From positions 1,192,701 to 1,242,700 of the forward strand of contig CAUJGJ010000336.1 of NCBI GenBank assembly GCA_963170055.1: a stretch of 50,000 nucleotides of DNA. Reading direction: 5' to 3'. This stretch comes from Halisarca cf. caerulea (lineage: Eukaryota; Porifera; Demospongiae; Chondrillida; Halisarcidae). A program made the translations under genes and the position numbers. Below the pieces are notes generated by a model, which was given only the letters and a program-made list of their open reading frames with translations, had not been told where the DNA came from and ran no database searches. Shown piece by piece: positions 1-15,043 of this stretch (position 1 is its first letter; the number at the start of each line of letters is the position of its first letter).

Positions 1-69
1 CCAATACGTCTCCAGAAGCAATTGCCTTAGCAACTTCCTTGTTACTGATGTACCCATAGGGGACTTCAC
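1..69 (-). CDS. Gene B exon 16 (partial): kinase C-lobe
   Basis: Encodes EVPYGYISNKEVAKAIASGD, the helix G region, and runs off the window. Its acceptor lies directly behind a CA repeat on the minus strand (plus-strand TG tract, about 77-142). Confidence 0.85.
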   Translation of the reverse strand, partial: MKSPMGTSVTRKLLRQLLLETYW

Positions 70-70
70 C

Positions 71-113
<43 letters not shown>

Positions 114-1218
114 CGTGTGCGTGTGTGTGCGTGTGTGTGTGTAGGCAAGACAGGCATAGGGCTACGTAAGCATAGGGCTAGACAGAGTTTAATTGGACTG
201 AGTGCACACTGTGCAAATTCCTACATCCCACATATGCAGCACATTACACAGTTACATATGTGCATTATAGTATCATGTGGTATGAAACATCACAATCACT
301 GCATGTAATATACAGCTATGAATAAATTAATTCAGACATCCAAGTATACGAATATGTAAAAGCACTCACCTAGTGTACACATCTCCCAAAGACATACTCC
401 ATAGGACCAGCTATTATGGGAATTGGACACAAAAATTAAGTATTAGGTGTACTAAGCTTATTAAGTTGTAAGCTAGTCAATTATGGTTAAGTATAATGAT
501 AAATGGTATCATCAAACCTACTATTGATGATTATAATTGTTTCACATCATCAACCTTTTCCTTACACGTCAGATTTCTCAGAAAATAATCTGTGTGTTAT
601 AGCTTCTGGAGCCATCCATCTTATGGGCAGCCTGGTGTGGGATGATGAAATATAGAGTCCGTCTATCTCCTTAGAGAGTCCAAAGTCTGCAATTTTCAAA
701 ATCTTCCCATATCCAATGAGAACGTTTCTGCATGCTAGATCTCTGTGGATCACATTCAGTGATGCTAGGAAAGCCTATATGGTGTCATGTAATGATATTA
801 AATTATAATGATATTTATTGAAGCTACACTCTTGTTTACAAATAATATATTGCCAAGCCCAGCTATACATCTATACTAACTTACCATTCCAATAGAAATT
901 TGATGGGCAAAAGACATGAGGTCTTCATCAGTGAGTCCTTCCTTCAAGTAGAGGTGGTTAACAGTGTTGGTGACGTCCTCTGGACATACATTACCCTGTA
1001 TTTGAAAGGATGTATATAGGGGAGATTTGTCAATTCACTAATAAGCTGAAACAAAAAGGTAAAAGGTATTTTGTTGCACAGACTATAGACGGCCATTGGA
1101 ATAATACAGGCTTGCATGCATACTATGGTTATGCATGGTGATAATACTATCACCATGCATAACCATAGTATGCATGCAAGCCTGTATTATATATAGGATA
1201 AGGGTTATATATATATAC

Positions 1219-1249
<31 letters not shown>

Positions 1250-4200
1250 AGCTAAATGTGCACTAGCTGCATGTTCATATATGACAAATCTTGCAGATTA
1301 CAATAGCCAGTTTCCTTATATTATGCAAATATTCTGTACAAACTTGTTCCTTCCACATCAAAAGATTGCTGTGAAGGTCACCAAAGGGAGAGTACTCCAT
1401 TATCATGGCCATTGGAGCCTTTGATAAGATGCAACCAATCAACTGCACTATGTGGTTGTTCCCTGTCGTGGAGACTTTCTTCATCAGTTCTATCTCCTTT
1501 AGAAATATTTCCTTCTCGTGAGATGGGATATCATCTGCATTTTGTACAAAGTAAGATTATTCCATCTATAGAATTCCTCAAATCTGACTACTGCAGGTAT
1601 ATATGAAAATATTAAAATGTATTATCTCTTCTCTTGATGATGTCATTCATGAAAGAAGCTGAATTGGGATACCTTGGCTACAGACAGGACAGTATCCCTG
1701 TATAATGCCCAGTTTGTCATAACAATCCATAGTTGTCAATTAACACTCGAAAGGTCAATAACAACTTCTGCAATGTACAGCAACTATAGCAGAGCAGCTG
1801 CATTTTTAAAGTGTTATAGAAAAGGTTTAACATGGCTTCTTTGGGGAGCAATATGTTAACTGCCTCATTTCTCGGCACTACGCACCCTCAGCTCTTGGCA
1901 AGTAACAATGCTAATCCCCAAGGAGCCATGCATGGCAACTAGTATATGGAAAAGCAAGTAAACATCTTATAAGGACTAAATATAGAACATACATGCATGT
2001 CCATTGGCAAATAACCATCACTATTCATAGTACCTTTGACAGACTTCACAGCCACAGCACATGATAAAGACAGTGAATCCCCTTGTGTACACATTCTGTC
2101 AAAGTAACTCTTCACTCTGGTTGTGCAAGCTGGATTTGTTAGGAAGGCAAGAGACACATCTCCAAATTGTCCTGATCCAAGATGTCCCTGTATCTGTAGA
2201 TCACAGTATTTCATTTCCCATTCGTCTTCATCCATTACTGTGTCCTTTGTACATTGCAATGTAGACTCCTACACATGAATGGACAATTTAATGCGATTTA
2301 GTTTAGTGCAGAAATTGTGGAATTAATGTGTATAAAATTTGAAAATTTAATGTATTATTCTGCATTATGTGCATGATTACTGAAATGTGGCTAAACTGAT
2401 ATATCATTCATTGCAAGGCCTATGATGCATGCAATGCCTGATGAAGGACTTTCCACAAACCGAGGCACAATCATACCAATAATTTCAAAACATGTTGAAA
2501 CTCTGAAACTACTAGACTAAGTCCTAACTCTGCATGCAGTACAAACATAATGCAGTAATATTCATATATTACCGTACTGTCCGAAATTTTCACGGGACTT
2601 TATTTTGTGAGTTTCACAAATAGGTTTGGATTTGTGAAATTTCATCCATGAATTTTGGCTTGGCCTGGCTTCCTAGACTATAATAATAACCTGTACGCAT
2701 TCGTGAAAATAAGAATGTGAACAGGCGACTTCTAAGTGATTCGTGAAATTTACATCTCACAAAAATTTTGGACAGTACAGTATTATTATAATTATTATGA
2801 AGCTGCTGAATTGAATATTGCCTAAAAGCTCAATTTGGAGGTTATAAGTACACTTATACCCCTTTCACATGCACATTATAACTGGGTTGGCGAATGAGGT
2901 TCGACCCAGGGTTCGACCCACTTCGTGTTCACATGATCCGTTTGCATGATTTTATTCATTGACTTTCAGCGCACTTTTTTTCAATTGATAAGATGGCGGC
3001 AATGGATCCACTTTTGGCGGGTGTTCTGCTTCTTGCCTTAGCATGGCTTTGGAAGAGACGTATGCACCGACGACGCGATCCTCTTTTAAGAGTCAGAGCC
3101 TATAGGCGAAGAATTGAGGAGTTTAGACGTACCCAAGAAATTTGTGTCGTTTCGACGGCGATCGTGGCGAACCGATCGTGTCCTGCCTTCTTAAGTTCCG
3201 CGATCATCTTCTGATACACCTTTGAATTCCTCTTACCGGACGACAAAAGTTCACCCTGGATAGTTTTTTCACTCCACACCGTCAGAAGAGACCTATCTAG
3301 AGAAATCTCGCTATCGGTCCACGTTCGTCCTCTTTCCGCCATTTTTTTCGCACTCGAAATGGGGTCGAAACGGTGTCGAACCCACCTAAGGAACTGGGTC
3401 AGTTTATCGGGGTCGAACCTCATTTATACATTGGAATCTCACACCTTGAAGGTGTTAAACGGGGTTCGACCCAGTTATAGGAGGTCCATGTGAAAGGGGT
3501 ATTGGTCTATCTAATTGTAGTATTATAATACCTAAACCCCGTGTATGTACATAATGTATTAATTCTCTTTAGTGTGTCTAGACATTGTGTACACATCCAT
3601 GCACACATGTACTAAGATACATTGACTCTATAATGGTATTCATATTCTTACAGTAAGTGCATGCTCAAAACTCACGTCAATACTACACTCATTGTTGCTC
3701 ATTTTTACTGCAGCTTCTTTTGCTTTGCGCATCATGAGCACTTTCTGTGCTTGTCTTCTCCTGCATGTGGATAGATTTGCATTGAATTTTGAAGTATTGT
3801 ACTGTAATTGGTTTGTTGGGATTTGCAATTAAGATTTTTTCCACTTACTTGTAGGAAATTATTTTAATATAGTGAATGTGATAGTATTGTACCATGTTTA
3901 TTTCATATCTGGCATCAATGGATGCACATTGGCAACTAACCACTAAAATCATCAGTCAGTTTAAACATCATTTAATACCAAAGGGCATGACTATTTGAAT
4001 TACTGCTAGTTGAAATTTGTGGCCATGTCTGCATATAGAGTGTATATAGTTGGGATATATACAGTACATGTTGCTTGCAATACCTTAAACTACATGTCAT
4101 GCATGAATGAATGTAATATTGTAGATCACATGCTTGAAATTAACTTGAATATTATATCATTCAATTCTATACATTATGTAGCATATTGTATTCTTCAAGC

Positions 4201-7200
4201 AACATGCAGTACATTATAATCAATAAAATTCTTCATGGAGAGAGCAATCGTTGCCCAATGATTACAGGTCTGATCTTATTATATGGAATGAGCATATGCA
4301 TGTTATAATATGGTATATGCATGTATAATCCCATAAAGGGATCATTACTTAATCATGCAAAGAAACTGTGTTTGCATGTGTGGATGTGTGTGGATGTAGC
4401 ATTGATTCAGAGAAGATTAAAACATTATTTTTATATTATTTGAATTTACTGTAGAATGAAGCAACTTTCGAAAGCTAACTGAATGTTGCTCATTGCATCT
4501 CAATTCTTTATAACATTCATTTTATTTTTCCAAATTTTATAATGAAAATCAATCACATGCAGGTATATTTGCAATTAGGATGACCAATACGAGGGCAAAA
4601 CAGTATAATATTGTTTAATGTATTTAATATCTCCAGGTTTGAAATAAAATTGAGGTATACACTGCATGCACCAGAAAGCTCATGTCAAATGAGGTATGCT
4701 TGTTAAGCAACTTTAAGTGTGTGTATATACCTGACTGACTCACTGTAGAATTCTGCATCTCTTCCTTAAACACAATATCACCAAAAGGGCAAAACACAAT
4801 GTCGCACTGAACCCAGCAACACCGAAGGCTATCACAAGGGGTATTGTTGGGTCAATGGTTGAAGGGTGTATGCTCTCTATTTTCTCTGCAGTGATATACA
4901 ATATCATATGTTAAGATAGTATAAGTAGGCTGTTCATGTCGAACATGTCACAGATCATGATACACTTGGTAACACCCTCAGCCAGTTGAGTTACATCTTA
5001 CATTATGTGAATAGTGACAGTGATTTCTTCTAATCCACGTGTCTACAGAGTGAGATGTAGTTACAGTGTCAAATGACTGAAAAATAAACACCCCCCTTCC
5101 CTCCCTCCCCCAAGCCAAGGGATTGCGTATGGGCCTGTATAAAATGCTACGGATTTTATTAACATTTGGTTTTGCTCAAAATTGATCTCACCTATTCTCT
5201 GTCTAGTGCATCTTATTCCAACTTCTATTTTATTCCCACATGTTGGAAAACGGTTGTGAATGCAGTCCATCAGATGAGATTCATTCCCTGTGCAGTTTAC
5301 ATGCCCCAACAGCATTTCTTTATTGCTGACGGAACTGGTATCATTGTAGGACCAGTCTTCTGGAGTGGCACGCACGAACCCCATCTGTCTACATGCTACA
5401 TTTGCTTCATTGATTGTCCATCCATCACTGCAAATTGTTCCCCATGTTCCATTGATGTAGACCTCAAGACGACCGGAATAGAGATATGAGCTTTGGGTTT
5501 CGAGTTTATCAATCATCCTCAATGCTCCTTGTTTCAGACCTGTAGCAAGGTAACAATCTTGATAATGGATTGTGCATGCATCTCAGATCAGAATTAAGTT
5601 ATACATACTCAATAGTATTACTCACAATTCAGGAGCCACATGGAGCCAAAGTTCTCTGACAGAATCATAATGCATAGGATCCGCACCCTATACCTAGCTA
5701 TTGGTCAGTAGTCTCAGCAGCCCCACCATGGGTACAATACATACTAACTGGCTATAACCTGACAATAATATCAATGCATTTTTGATTATTGCAAAATTAT
5801 AGATGTGTAAACTATAGCCTAAGGCCATACGTGATCTTGCAGCACCACCAGAAAAAACCTTACATTCTCCGGCGAGTATAATAATTTTTTTAATAATAAA
5901 TAGTTTGCATGTTAATAGCTCACCATGCACATACAGATACTACAGTAACTTCAGTGTCTAAAGTATCTCTTAAAGACTCATGAAAGTATCAGTCATGTAG
6001 ACTCTTTCAAGCTTGAAGAGTCGTTGAGTAGACAGTACATAAATATTCTCACTTGTGTTTGTCAAGGAGCATATTACACCAGCATACGCTTTGTGAGAGC
6101 AAGGTCTTGGACGGTTGCAGCAGTCCTCAGTGCTACTCTCAGTACCTAAACATTTCAACTGAGTCTTCCATTGTCCATTTATGCCTTCTCCAAACAGTGC
6201 ATTTCTCACAACTTTGATGGCATATGCATATCCCAGTTGTCTACAGACAACATCACCATCTCTGGTGTCCCATGAATCACCACAGAGTGACTGCCACTCT
6301 CCATCACGGAACACCTCAACACGACCTTCATTCATGACACTGCCTCCTACCAAGCGTGTTGTATTGATTCCAACTGAATGTGTTATTATGTGAAGAAATA
6401 TGAAATGTAAAAGTGTATGATCGCCCACCCATGCTGTGCCCGCAGGGCCTTGGGTTATAATTTGCAGTACGTAAATAGGCAAATATAATAATTAGTGTGA
6501 AGGAAGACACAAGTCATGCATGCATGCAGTTATTATGTACAACTGTGCAGGGAAAATAGTCAGGAAGGAGAGACAGGTTTAGCATTATCTGAAAACGTAT
6601 CCATGTTTGAAATTGTGTTGCATAAAATGAAACAAATCTCACCTAATGTCTGTCTGGTACATCTAATTCCAACATCCTGATTATGCACACAAGTGGCCAA
6701 AGACTCATTGGAAGCAACATGCCTGCACTCAATCAGAAGAGATTCATTTCCTGTGCACTTGACATCATACCAGCTGATAGCTTGAGTGTCATCTCCATCG
6801 GTGCGGTGTGGCCAGTAACTGTGAGTGGCACGCACAAAACCCATCTGTCTACATGCTACATTTGCTTCATTGATTCCCCACCCAACATTGCAAACTGTTC
6901 CCCATGACTCATCACTATAAACTTCAAGGCGACCAGCATAGAGATGAGAACTGTGCACACTACCTGAATCTGCCAATCTCAGTGATCCATTTTGTAGTTC
7001 TGAAAACACAAAAAGGAATTACAGTGCATGTTGCCACAAGAATATTGTAAAGTACATTCTCTACAAGTACGTAAGGTTGCCCAGTGTATCCCTTTATAAT
7101 TAGTATGCGTTTTTTGTATGAGCCACATGTTGCATGGATATATAGAAACAGTTGTGCACAATTTACATGGTGGCTGGGATTCATATAAGGCTGGTTAAAT

Positions 7201-8011
7201 TTCAAATAAATCTGATTTAATTGCAAACTATTTATTATGTTTAACCATTTTTTTGTGTACATACTATGAAACACGTGAAAATGGGTACTTGCATTCCCAA
7301 ACTAAAAGGTTTCAGAATCTTCTCTTGCATGATTCATTGGTAATGAAATGCATTAATTATTGTGCAAGGAAACTTGATTTTGGAAAGTCCATATACTATT
7401 ATATTTGATACCAGATTCTCTTTACACTCTACATATTTACTCATAGTATTATTTAGAAATTACACAAATTAATGTTCATTTTGGCGTATTACCGCATTTA
7501 TGGCAGTGCAAAAGGGTATAATCTCACCTGTCGTTGAGCATATGGCACCCGCATCTTCACTGTGTGTACATCGGTTTTTGGTCAACGAGTCATATTCACA
7601 GTACTTCAGTTCGGTCTCATTGTCTGAACAATAAACATCTACCTTCCATTGTAGACCGGTCCCTTCTCCAAACAGTGCACTTCCCACAACTCGGACAGCA
7701 TACCCATATCCTAGTTCTCTGCAGACAACATCACCGTCTCTAAGATCCCATGAGCTATCACAGACTGATTGCCACACTCCTTGCTCAAATATTTCAACAC
7801 GACCCTCATTGGCAACACCTCCTTCAACTGAAAGTAGCAATTGACATGGATTCAATGAGACAAAATTGTGAATACAATATTATAAAACACATATACAAGC
7901 AAGTAGACCATCCACGTACACACGAACATGTACACAAACAGGCACACACACGTACACATGTACGCACGCATGCATGCACGCACGCATGTACTCACTAGAG
8001 CATGTACGTAT

Positions 8012-8095
<84 letters not shown>

Positions 8096-8678
8096 CACAC
8101 ACCAAAAAAACATGCACTCACATACACACACTACTGCACACATACGCACACATACACACACACACACCAGTGTTGTGGCCATTACAGGGGTATCACAATC
8201 AACTACCATTGCAATTATCTTGGTATCAAAGCATTACGATTACCATTACCACTACGGATCTCCACTAAAGTAATCAATTACCATTGCAACTACATTTCTA
8301 CAATTGCAATTACAATTACTAACTGCAGATTTATTCTTGGATGCTTGCAAAAGTTAATACACTCTACCGAGATTTCATGTGATTGATGTTATTTTCCTGT
8401 TTTCACCAGCCACCTGGTTAACTGTAGCACAGAAATAGCCTCGAACTAGCAAAAATCTACCTTCTTAGGGGGCAAAATATATTCACAGATATAAACAATA
8501 TGCATCCGAGTAGTTGCATGGTAATTGTGTAATTTGATGTAAATAGCAAAAGAATACCAACTACCATTACAACTACTCTGGGACTAAAACAGCTCCATTA
8601 CCATTACATTACCATTACTGGCAAATGTAAACCTAATTACTATTGATTACAATTACTAATTACCATTACCACAACACT

Positions 8679-8733
<55 letters not shown>

Positions 8734-8771
8734 ACACACATACACACACACACAGACACACACACACACAC

Positions 8772-8840
<69 letters not shown>

Positions 8841-11718
8841 ACAATGTTTGAAGTAGATAAATAATAGGAAATTATAATATATTATTTTTTATAATGTTAA
8901 CTATAACAATAACATTCATCTGTTTATGAAGCTCACCCAAACTCAGATTAGCACAAACTATTCCAACATCTTCACTGTGATCACAGTCATGGACTTTGCT
9001 GTGCTTGCAATCAGTAAGTTGAGACTCTCCTCCTAAGCACTCAACCTTAGCCAGCCAGATTGGTTGAATAGAGTGCTCATTAGCAGGCCAAACTCTATGG
9101 GTACCTCGCGATTGTTGAAGCCCCATTTGTCTGCAGGCTACACTTGTCTCATTGATTCCCCATCCATCAGCACAAACTGTTCCCCATGTTCCATTGATGT
9201 ACACTTCTAGACGTCCAGAGAGGAAGTGGGGACTGGACTTCACAGCAAATCTTAGTGATCCTTGCAGAATTTCTGAGAACAGAAATATAATTAAATGCAT
9301 ATGTTGATGATCTTGACTGATGCAAAAGTAAATTTCGTATACTAGTATCCTACAGTAATGATGGGGTGGATGTTGTCATCATTTTCTATCATGTTTATGT
9401 CAATGAAGTATCCAGATACTATTGGTTGATCAAGGAATCAATACTAACAATATTATGTTGCTGATCATTTAAATCCATGTATGTATGCTTTGGATGCAAT
9501 AGGCTATATATATTATATAGCCCGATCTATAGCAAGTGTGGCACAATCATGCCATTGTTCAGTGGTTTTTATAGTATTTTATCATAGATGTATACAATAT
9601 CTATGATAATGTTTAGTTAATTATGTAGGCATATTGTATACAACCACCTGGCTAAGCGCCTTTCTCACATTCAGTATAGTATATCGTACATGGTTGTATG
9701 CAATCATCCAGTCGAAATACCCCTTAAATATTGATACAAGTTTAAAATTTCAGTCATTATGCTTGTAATAGCACCATGTAGGGGAGCTAGGTTTGTCATC
9801 ATAGGTTGTAACAATGTAATTGACATGACAGGATGGTTTGATGAATTTTCATAAATTTTTAGTACATAATATATTATATGATTGCCATTTTCTAGGGACA
9901 CAGGCAGGTATATATCAAATGGAGAATAGGACCCCTCTGGGGGAGGCACCATGGACTAGTACTTTTGCAAATGTGCATGGCAGGAAAACTTGCTTGCATT
10001 GTTATAACAGCCCAGTATCAGTGCATCCATGGAAGTCAGACTGGATAATCCATCAGCATTAGCATGTAAAATGGTGTCTTGACTATCTACTACTTAAAGC
10101 ACATGGTGAACACTGAATGTAACTATGTAGGTATTCTGGAAATGATATAAAGTTGGAATCCCTGCTTGGGAGCAGTAGTAGAATCTGGAGTTTGTGGTCA
10201 ATTAGAGTATGACCGTATTAATGTTCTCCATGTAGATGCACTGCATATAGCTAGGGCTGGAAAATGTAATGCCATAATATGATATATGCTAATGCAAAAA
10301 TGTCTGAAAACTTTCTTCATCTGAGCATATTCACATGCATTCACCATTATTGAGTGTGCTATAAGGTAGTGATTTGGTCTGCACCGGCCATTGATCAGCT
10401 AGGTTTTGTGACTGTGTTTCAATCCAGAGTGTATACCGTAGAGCAGGAAATTTTTGTGACATAAATTTTTGCGAATCGCAGTAAAATATAATTTTTGTGA
10501 GTTTTATTTTCACGATGTGAAGATTTTTATTTGAGTTTTTTTCATATTTCCAAGTCATATGATGGCCCACAAAGTATGGTGGCCAATCAATCGAAGCACC
10601 CACAGAGTGGCCGAAGCGCTCTATTATGGTGACCGAATCTACCAAAGTACTCTATTATGGTGACCGAATTGGCTGAAACGTTCTATACGGCCACCAAATC
10701 AGCCGAAGCGCTCAATTCAGAAAGTGTCCTTTTCAACCACCATATACACAACCTTTTTATGTTTCAGTTACAGTGTCCCTCTCTGCTTCCGTATTCAGAA
10801 AGTGTCCTTTTGGGCCACCACCATTGGCAAGCTTTTCGTGTTTCGGTTGCGGTACTCCTCTCGGCTTCCATACCGAAAAACACCTCCCAATGTGACACAA
10901 AACACCTCACCCAGCCCATAGAAAAAACAAGTTAAGCGCCCACAACAAGTAAGTTATTGTAAGACCAACTATATGCATTGGCTCTTTATGGCACTTTACA
11001 GGCGCTTTGTGTCCTCATGAACTCTAGCAATAAATACGCCATGCACAGTTGGTCATGCAATAACTATTACATAATGCATCTGCTGTTATTAAGCACCATA
11101 CGCACCAGGCCTATGCTAGCATCAAGTGTGCTGCTCCAAAGTCCTCAACTAATGACAGACGAGCGGTCCTGGAGTGAGCATCAAACTTTAAGGCAACAAT
11201 CTCCGGGAGCCATACTATATTCAGAGCAAGATTGATACCTAAATGGTCTCTATAACTGTCCATCTTAATAGCTTGTTTATTTTCTCTCTTTTTTCTTTCT
11301 TTTTTCCTACCTTACCGGGGTTTCATCCAGTTTAACACTATGTTTTGCCCCTCCGTTTAATTCACACCATTATATACCATTATTACACAAATTCAATGTA
11401 CCTCTGTTGAATAATGATGTGGTTCCCCCTAAGGATTTCATAATTAAGCCTTTGTTACTGTGGAAGGTGCTACAACCATTTTGTCAAGTAAGTGTTTCTT
11501 GAGTATGCATTATTGGACCATAATTGTACTTAGGAAAACATTTACTAGGTCTTTGAGGAAATTTTTGTAGTTTCGACATCAAAGGCACGATGTTAGAGGT
11601 GGTTACATTGCTGATGCACGCAGTTCAGAATCTGTACTTTTCTTAGAAAATATAATAATAATTTTGACAATAATACCTTTTGGCATGTTCATGAGGAAAG
11701 TAAAGATTTAAGTAAGCT

Positions 11719-11763
<45 letters not shown>

Positions 11764-11794
11764 TGTATTGATGTATATATATATATGATTATAT

Positions 11795-11827
<33 letters not shown>

Positions 11828-12127
11828 GACCTAAATAGGGTTAGGTTTCATGAGGAAAGTAAAGATTTAAGTAAGCTCCATATATATATATACATATATT
11901 TATAATCGGGGAAATAATTACCATGTGTTAATAGAGTCAATTTGGCGTTAATGAAATCAGTTATTGTCAGTCAAGTCAACTAATTGAAAATCATTTTGCA
12001 TGGGATAGAAGTTAGTAATATCCCGGTTCACTCGCATGATATCCAGGTCATCACCCGTGATCTCGGCTTTGCCTCAGTGTTGGGTGATTACCTGGATATC
12101 ATGCTTGTACCGGGATATATATATATA

Positions 12128-12183
<56 letters not shown>

Positions 12184-12827
12184 ATGATGATTGCGCAACC
12201 ATAGGAGTTTTAGTATTTGAGAGGTGGTCAATATATGCCATATTGACCACTTTCGAAGTATTGACCTGTGTTTTTCAAGACAACTTCTAGTTCTAACATC
12301 AAAATTGAAGAAGATGACCTGACCACAAGTTAGAGCGTTATTTTGTTTCAGACGACTTTTGGACTTCAACCGACTCCAGATTCGAAGTGATGAAGAGTAT
12401 CCAAACTCATCACAAATGAATATGTATCTAACTACAGGATCTGCCTCTTATATAGGACTAAAACTTCTCCCGCTCATGCATTGATATGAATTACAAGATC
12501 TGATGCATCTAGTTATATGTCTTCAAAATCCACCGGATAACATCAACCTCTTCCATCATATATCTTAACACCAAATGACATCAAATCATGCTGCAGTACC
12601 AGGCCTACTCATACATCATTTGCTAGACATTTTTACTTTAACGAAATTGTTGAATTCTGGTTAGCTGTTCAACCAATCGACATTAGCCTGCCTCTCACCT
12701 CCCTTAAGCACAATTTATGGAACATCTTATGGAGAAATTTTGAAGCGTTTCGTATCAATTTTAGGTTGCTTAGGCAAGGCTTAGTGACAATTTAGCTTCT
12801 TTTTTAATATACTATTTTATTTTATTT

Positions 12828-12868
<41 letters not shown>

Positions 12869-12888
12869 TACATATATATATATATAAT

Positions 12889-12958
<70 letters not shown>

Positions 12959-14997
12959 ATGTATGCAGGGGCGTAGGCAGAAATTTTTAAAGGGGTTTTC
13001 CAATCAAAATAACACAACATCATATGATGATGGTATGTAGTATAGTATGTAGTGTTGTGCATGTGCCATTGCGCGTATCCCATGTATGCTCCAAGTGTCA
13101 GGGGACAATAGCAAAAGGGAGTGGAAGGGGGCAGATATGTAGGCACATGGTACCGTAGATGCTATAGAACACATTCAGTGCGGTGATGTATTTAGTATCG
13201 TAGGGGGTTATAGTTAGGGGGGTCTGGGGAAAATTTGAGTTTCTTGGTTATATGAGGTGGTGATTCAGGCCATTTAAGACCATTAGTGAAGGCCCAACGG
13301 TTGCAAGTAGGGGCTTCTCTACAGAAATTTGCAATACTACTGGAATTCTTTTGGGATGGAAGCTGGAGAGGTTGGGGTGGAAGCTTCCTCACCCTCACTG
13401 GATAGTTAGAACTGTGGAATTATAATATCCAATCAGTCCAGTAGTTGTAGTAGTAGTAGTAGTAGACTAAGTGTAGTAGTATAGCGCGCAAGACGTCATA
13501 ATTTATGGCCAAAAAATGGCTTCCTCGCGTTGCGTGTGAAAATTCAGAAGCTTTACAAGCGACAGATAGCAGGAGGATGACAAATCGAATTCCTGAAAAT
13601 ATAGAATATAGGTATTAAGCAATTTGAGGTGATTAATATGATACAATTATCAATTGTATATTCTGTTGCTGCTCTGGAAGTGTTGCCTGGACAGCTATTA
13701 TTTTATTTAGGCATTTTCTCCAAGGGGTTTTCCTGAAAACAGTGGAAAACTCTCTCCCTACGCCCCTGGTATGCATATAAGTATGCTCAGCCTGATTGAT
13801 CTTGCAAGAACGTAGACATCTATTTTTTAAAGTTGTTTGAGTTTTTACAAAGAAATACACATATTGTGGCTGGCATTATGTTATTGCATTGTATTTTTTT
13901 TTATATACAGTACTGCATTATAGAAATAACAAATCAAAGTATATAGCTGTATTAGTAATGATGGGCATGCATTTAATATGCACCTTCACATCCATTTCCA
14001 TTGTCCACAAAGTCTGGACAACAATAAAATATGCACTTTTCCACAGTTCTCATCTTCATCACATTTCTTACACTGAAATAAACAGCAGAAAGAACAACAC
14101 TTCAGTGAATCCATGCAATATCACCTGTATATGTACAGTACATCCTTGTTTATCCCAACCTCCAGGACAAAAAAGTTTTTTGGTTTGGATAAGTGAAAAA
14201 AAGTAAATTTAGTAAAGAAGTTATCAGTATAATTCAGTGCAGCAGCGTTATCAATATAGCCAAGTTCATACCATAGGCAGTGGAATAAGGGGGCCAGGGG
14301 GGCCATACCCCTCCCCACTCATCCCTAAGGGGGGGGGGGGGGGGGGGGGGCAAGTATGTTTTTGCCCCCCCCCCCAAAATAAATATTGTTTTAATTGCCC
14401 ATTCTTACAAGTTATAAAACATTTGAAGGACAGAAAAAAGTAGTAAAATGTCTTTTACAACTATTTAAAAAGTTATTATTAGGGCTAAAACTAAAATGAT
14501 ATATTGATCTTCTTACTCTCATTACATGAGCATCTTCTACTTCACAATTAAACCTTCCGTGTTTTCACACTTCCCTAGGCCAGAAGGCATTTAGTTTTGT
14601 TGGCGCATCACTATGGCGATCCCTACCAAACAACATCCAATGCTGTGCGGACTTTCAGGTGTTCACAAGACTATGTGAAAATCAAAATAACTCAATATAT
14701 AGTTTTGTACACATCATCAATCAGACACTACTTTCATACTCATGAACCAATGACCATAATATCTCATTACAGACTGATTGAATTGATTTCACTCATTAAT
14801 GTCTCTATCACTAATTATGTTTGCACTGAGTCATCTAAGTCATTTCACCATAATACAAATTTTGAACTCTTTTTGCTGAATCTTTGTACCCCCCCCCCTT
14901 GTTTCTTAGTCCCATTTCCTTTTCTGGGTGCCAGTTACAGTAGCCTCTGGCTAAAGGCTCCCCATGCAGGTTATATAAGAATAATCTATACCCTATA

Positions 14998-15043
<46 letters not shown>

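Larger units (their letters stand above)
9273..12018 (-). other. Gene B intron 3, downstream part
   Basis: No exon was found here. The corresponding gene A intron is only about 0.9 kb, so most of this intron is inserted sequence. Scattered similarity to gene A remains near 11600-11660. The part from 9300 to 10560 shows nothing I recognise. A block starting near 10440 (TACCGTAGAGCAGGAAATTT, then repeated TTTTTGTGA/TTTTTGCGA) resembles the internal sequence of the small TIR element at 2570-2782 but has no second end that I can see. A 40-base direct repeat lies at about 11690 and 11850 next to TA tracts. Confidence 0.5.

Noticed and set aside
765..776. Nearer acceptor CCTAG for gene B exon 14
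   Set aside because: It would leave frame after exon 13 unless a weaker donor were used. The acceptor ten bases upstream gives AFLASLNVIHRD, matching kinase spacing and both paralogues.
3100..3423. Independent host gene with a Myb-like domain
   Set aside because: Both ends lie within the TIRs of the Harbinger derivative and the frame continues into the antisense of the transposase remnant.
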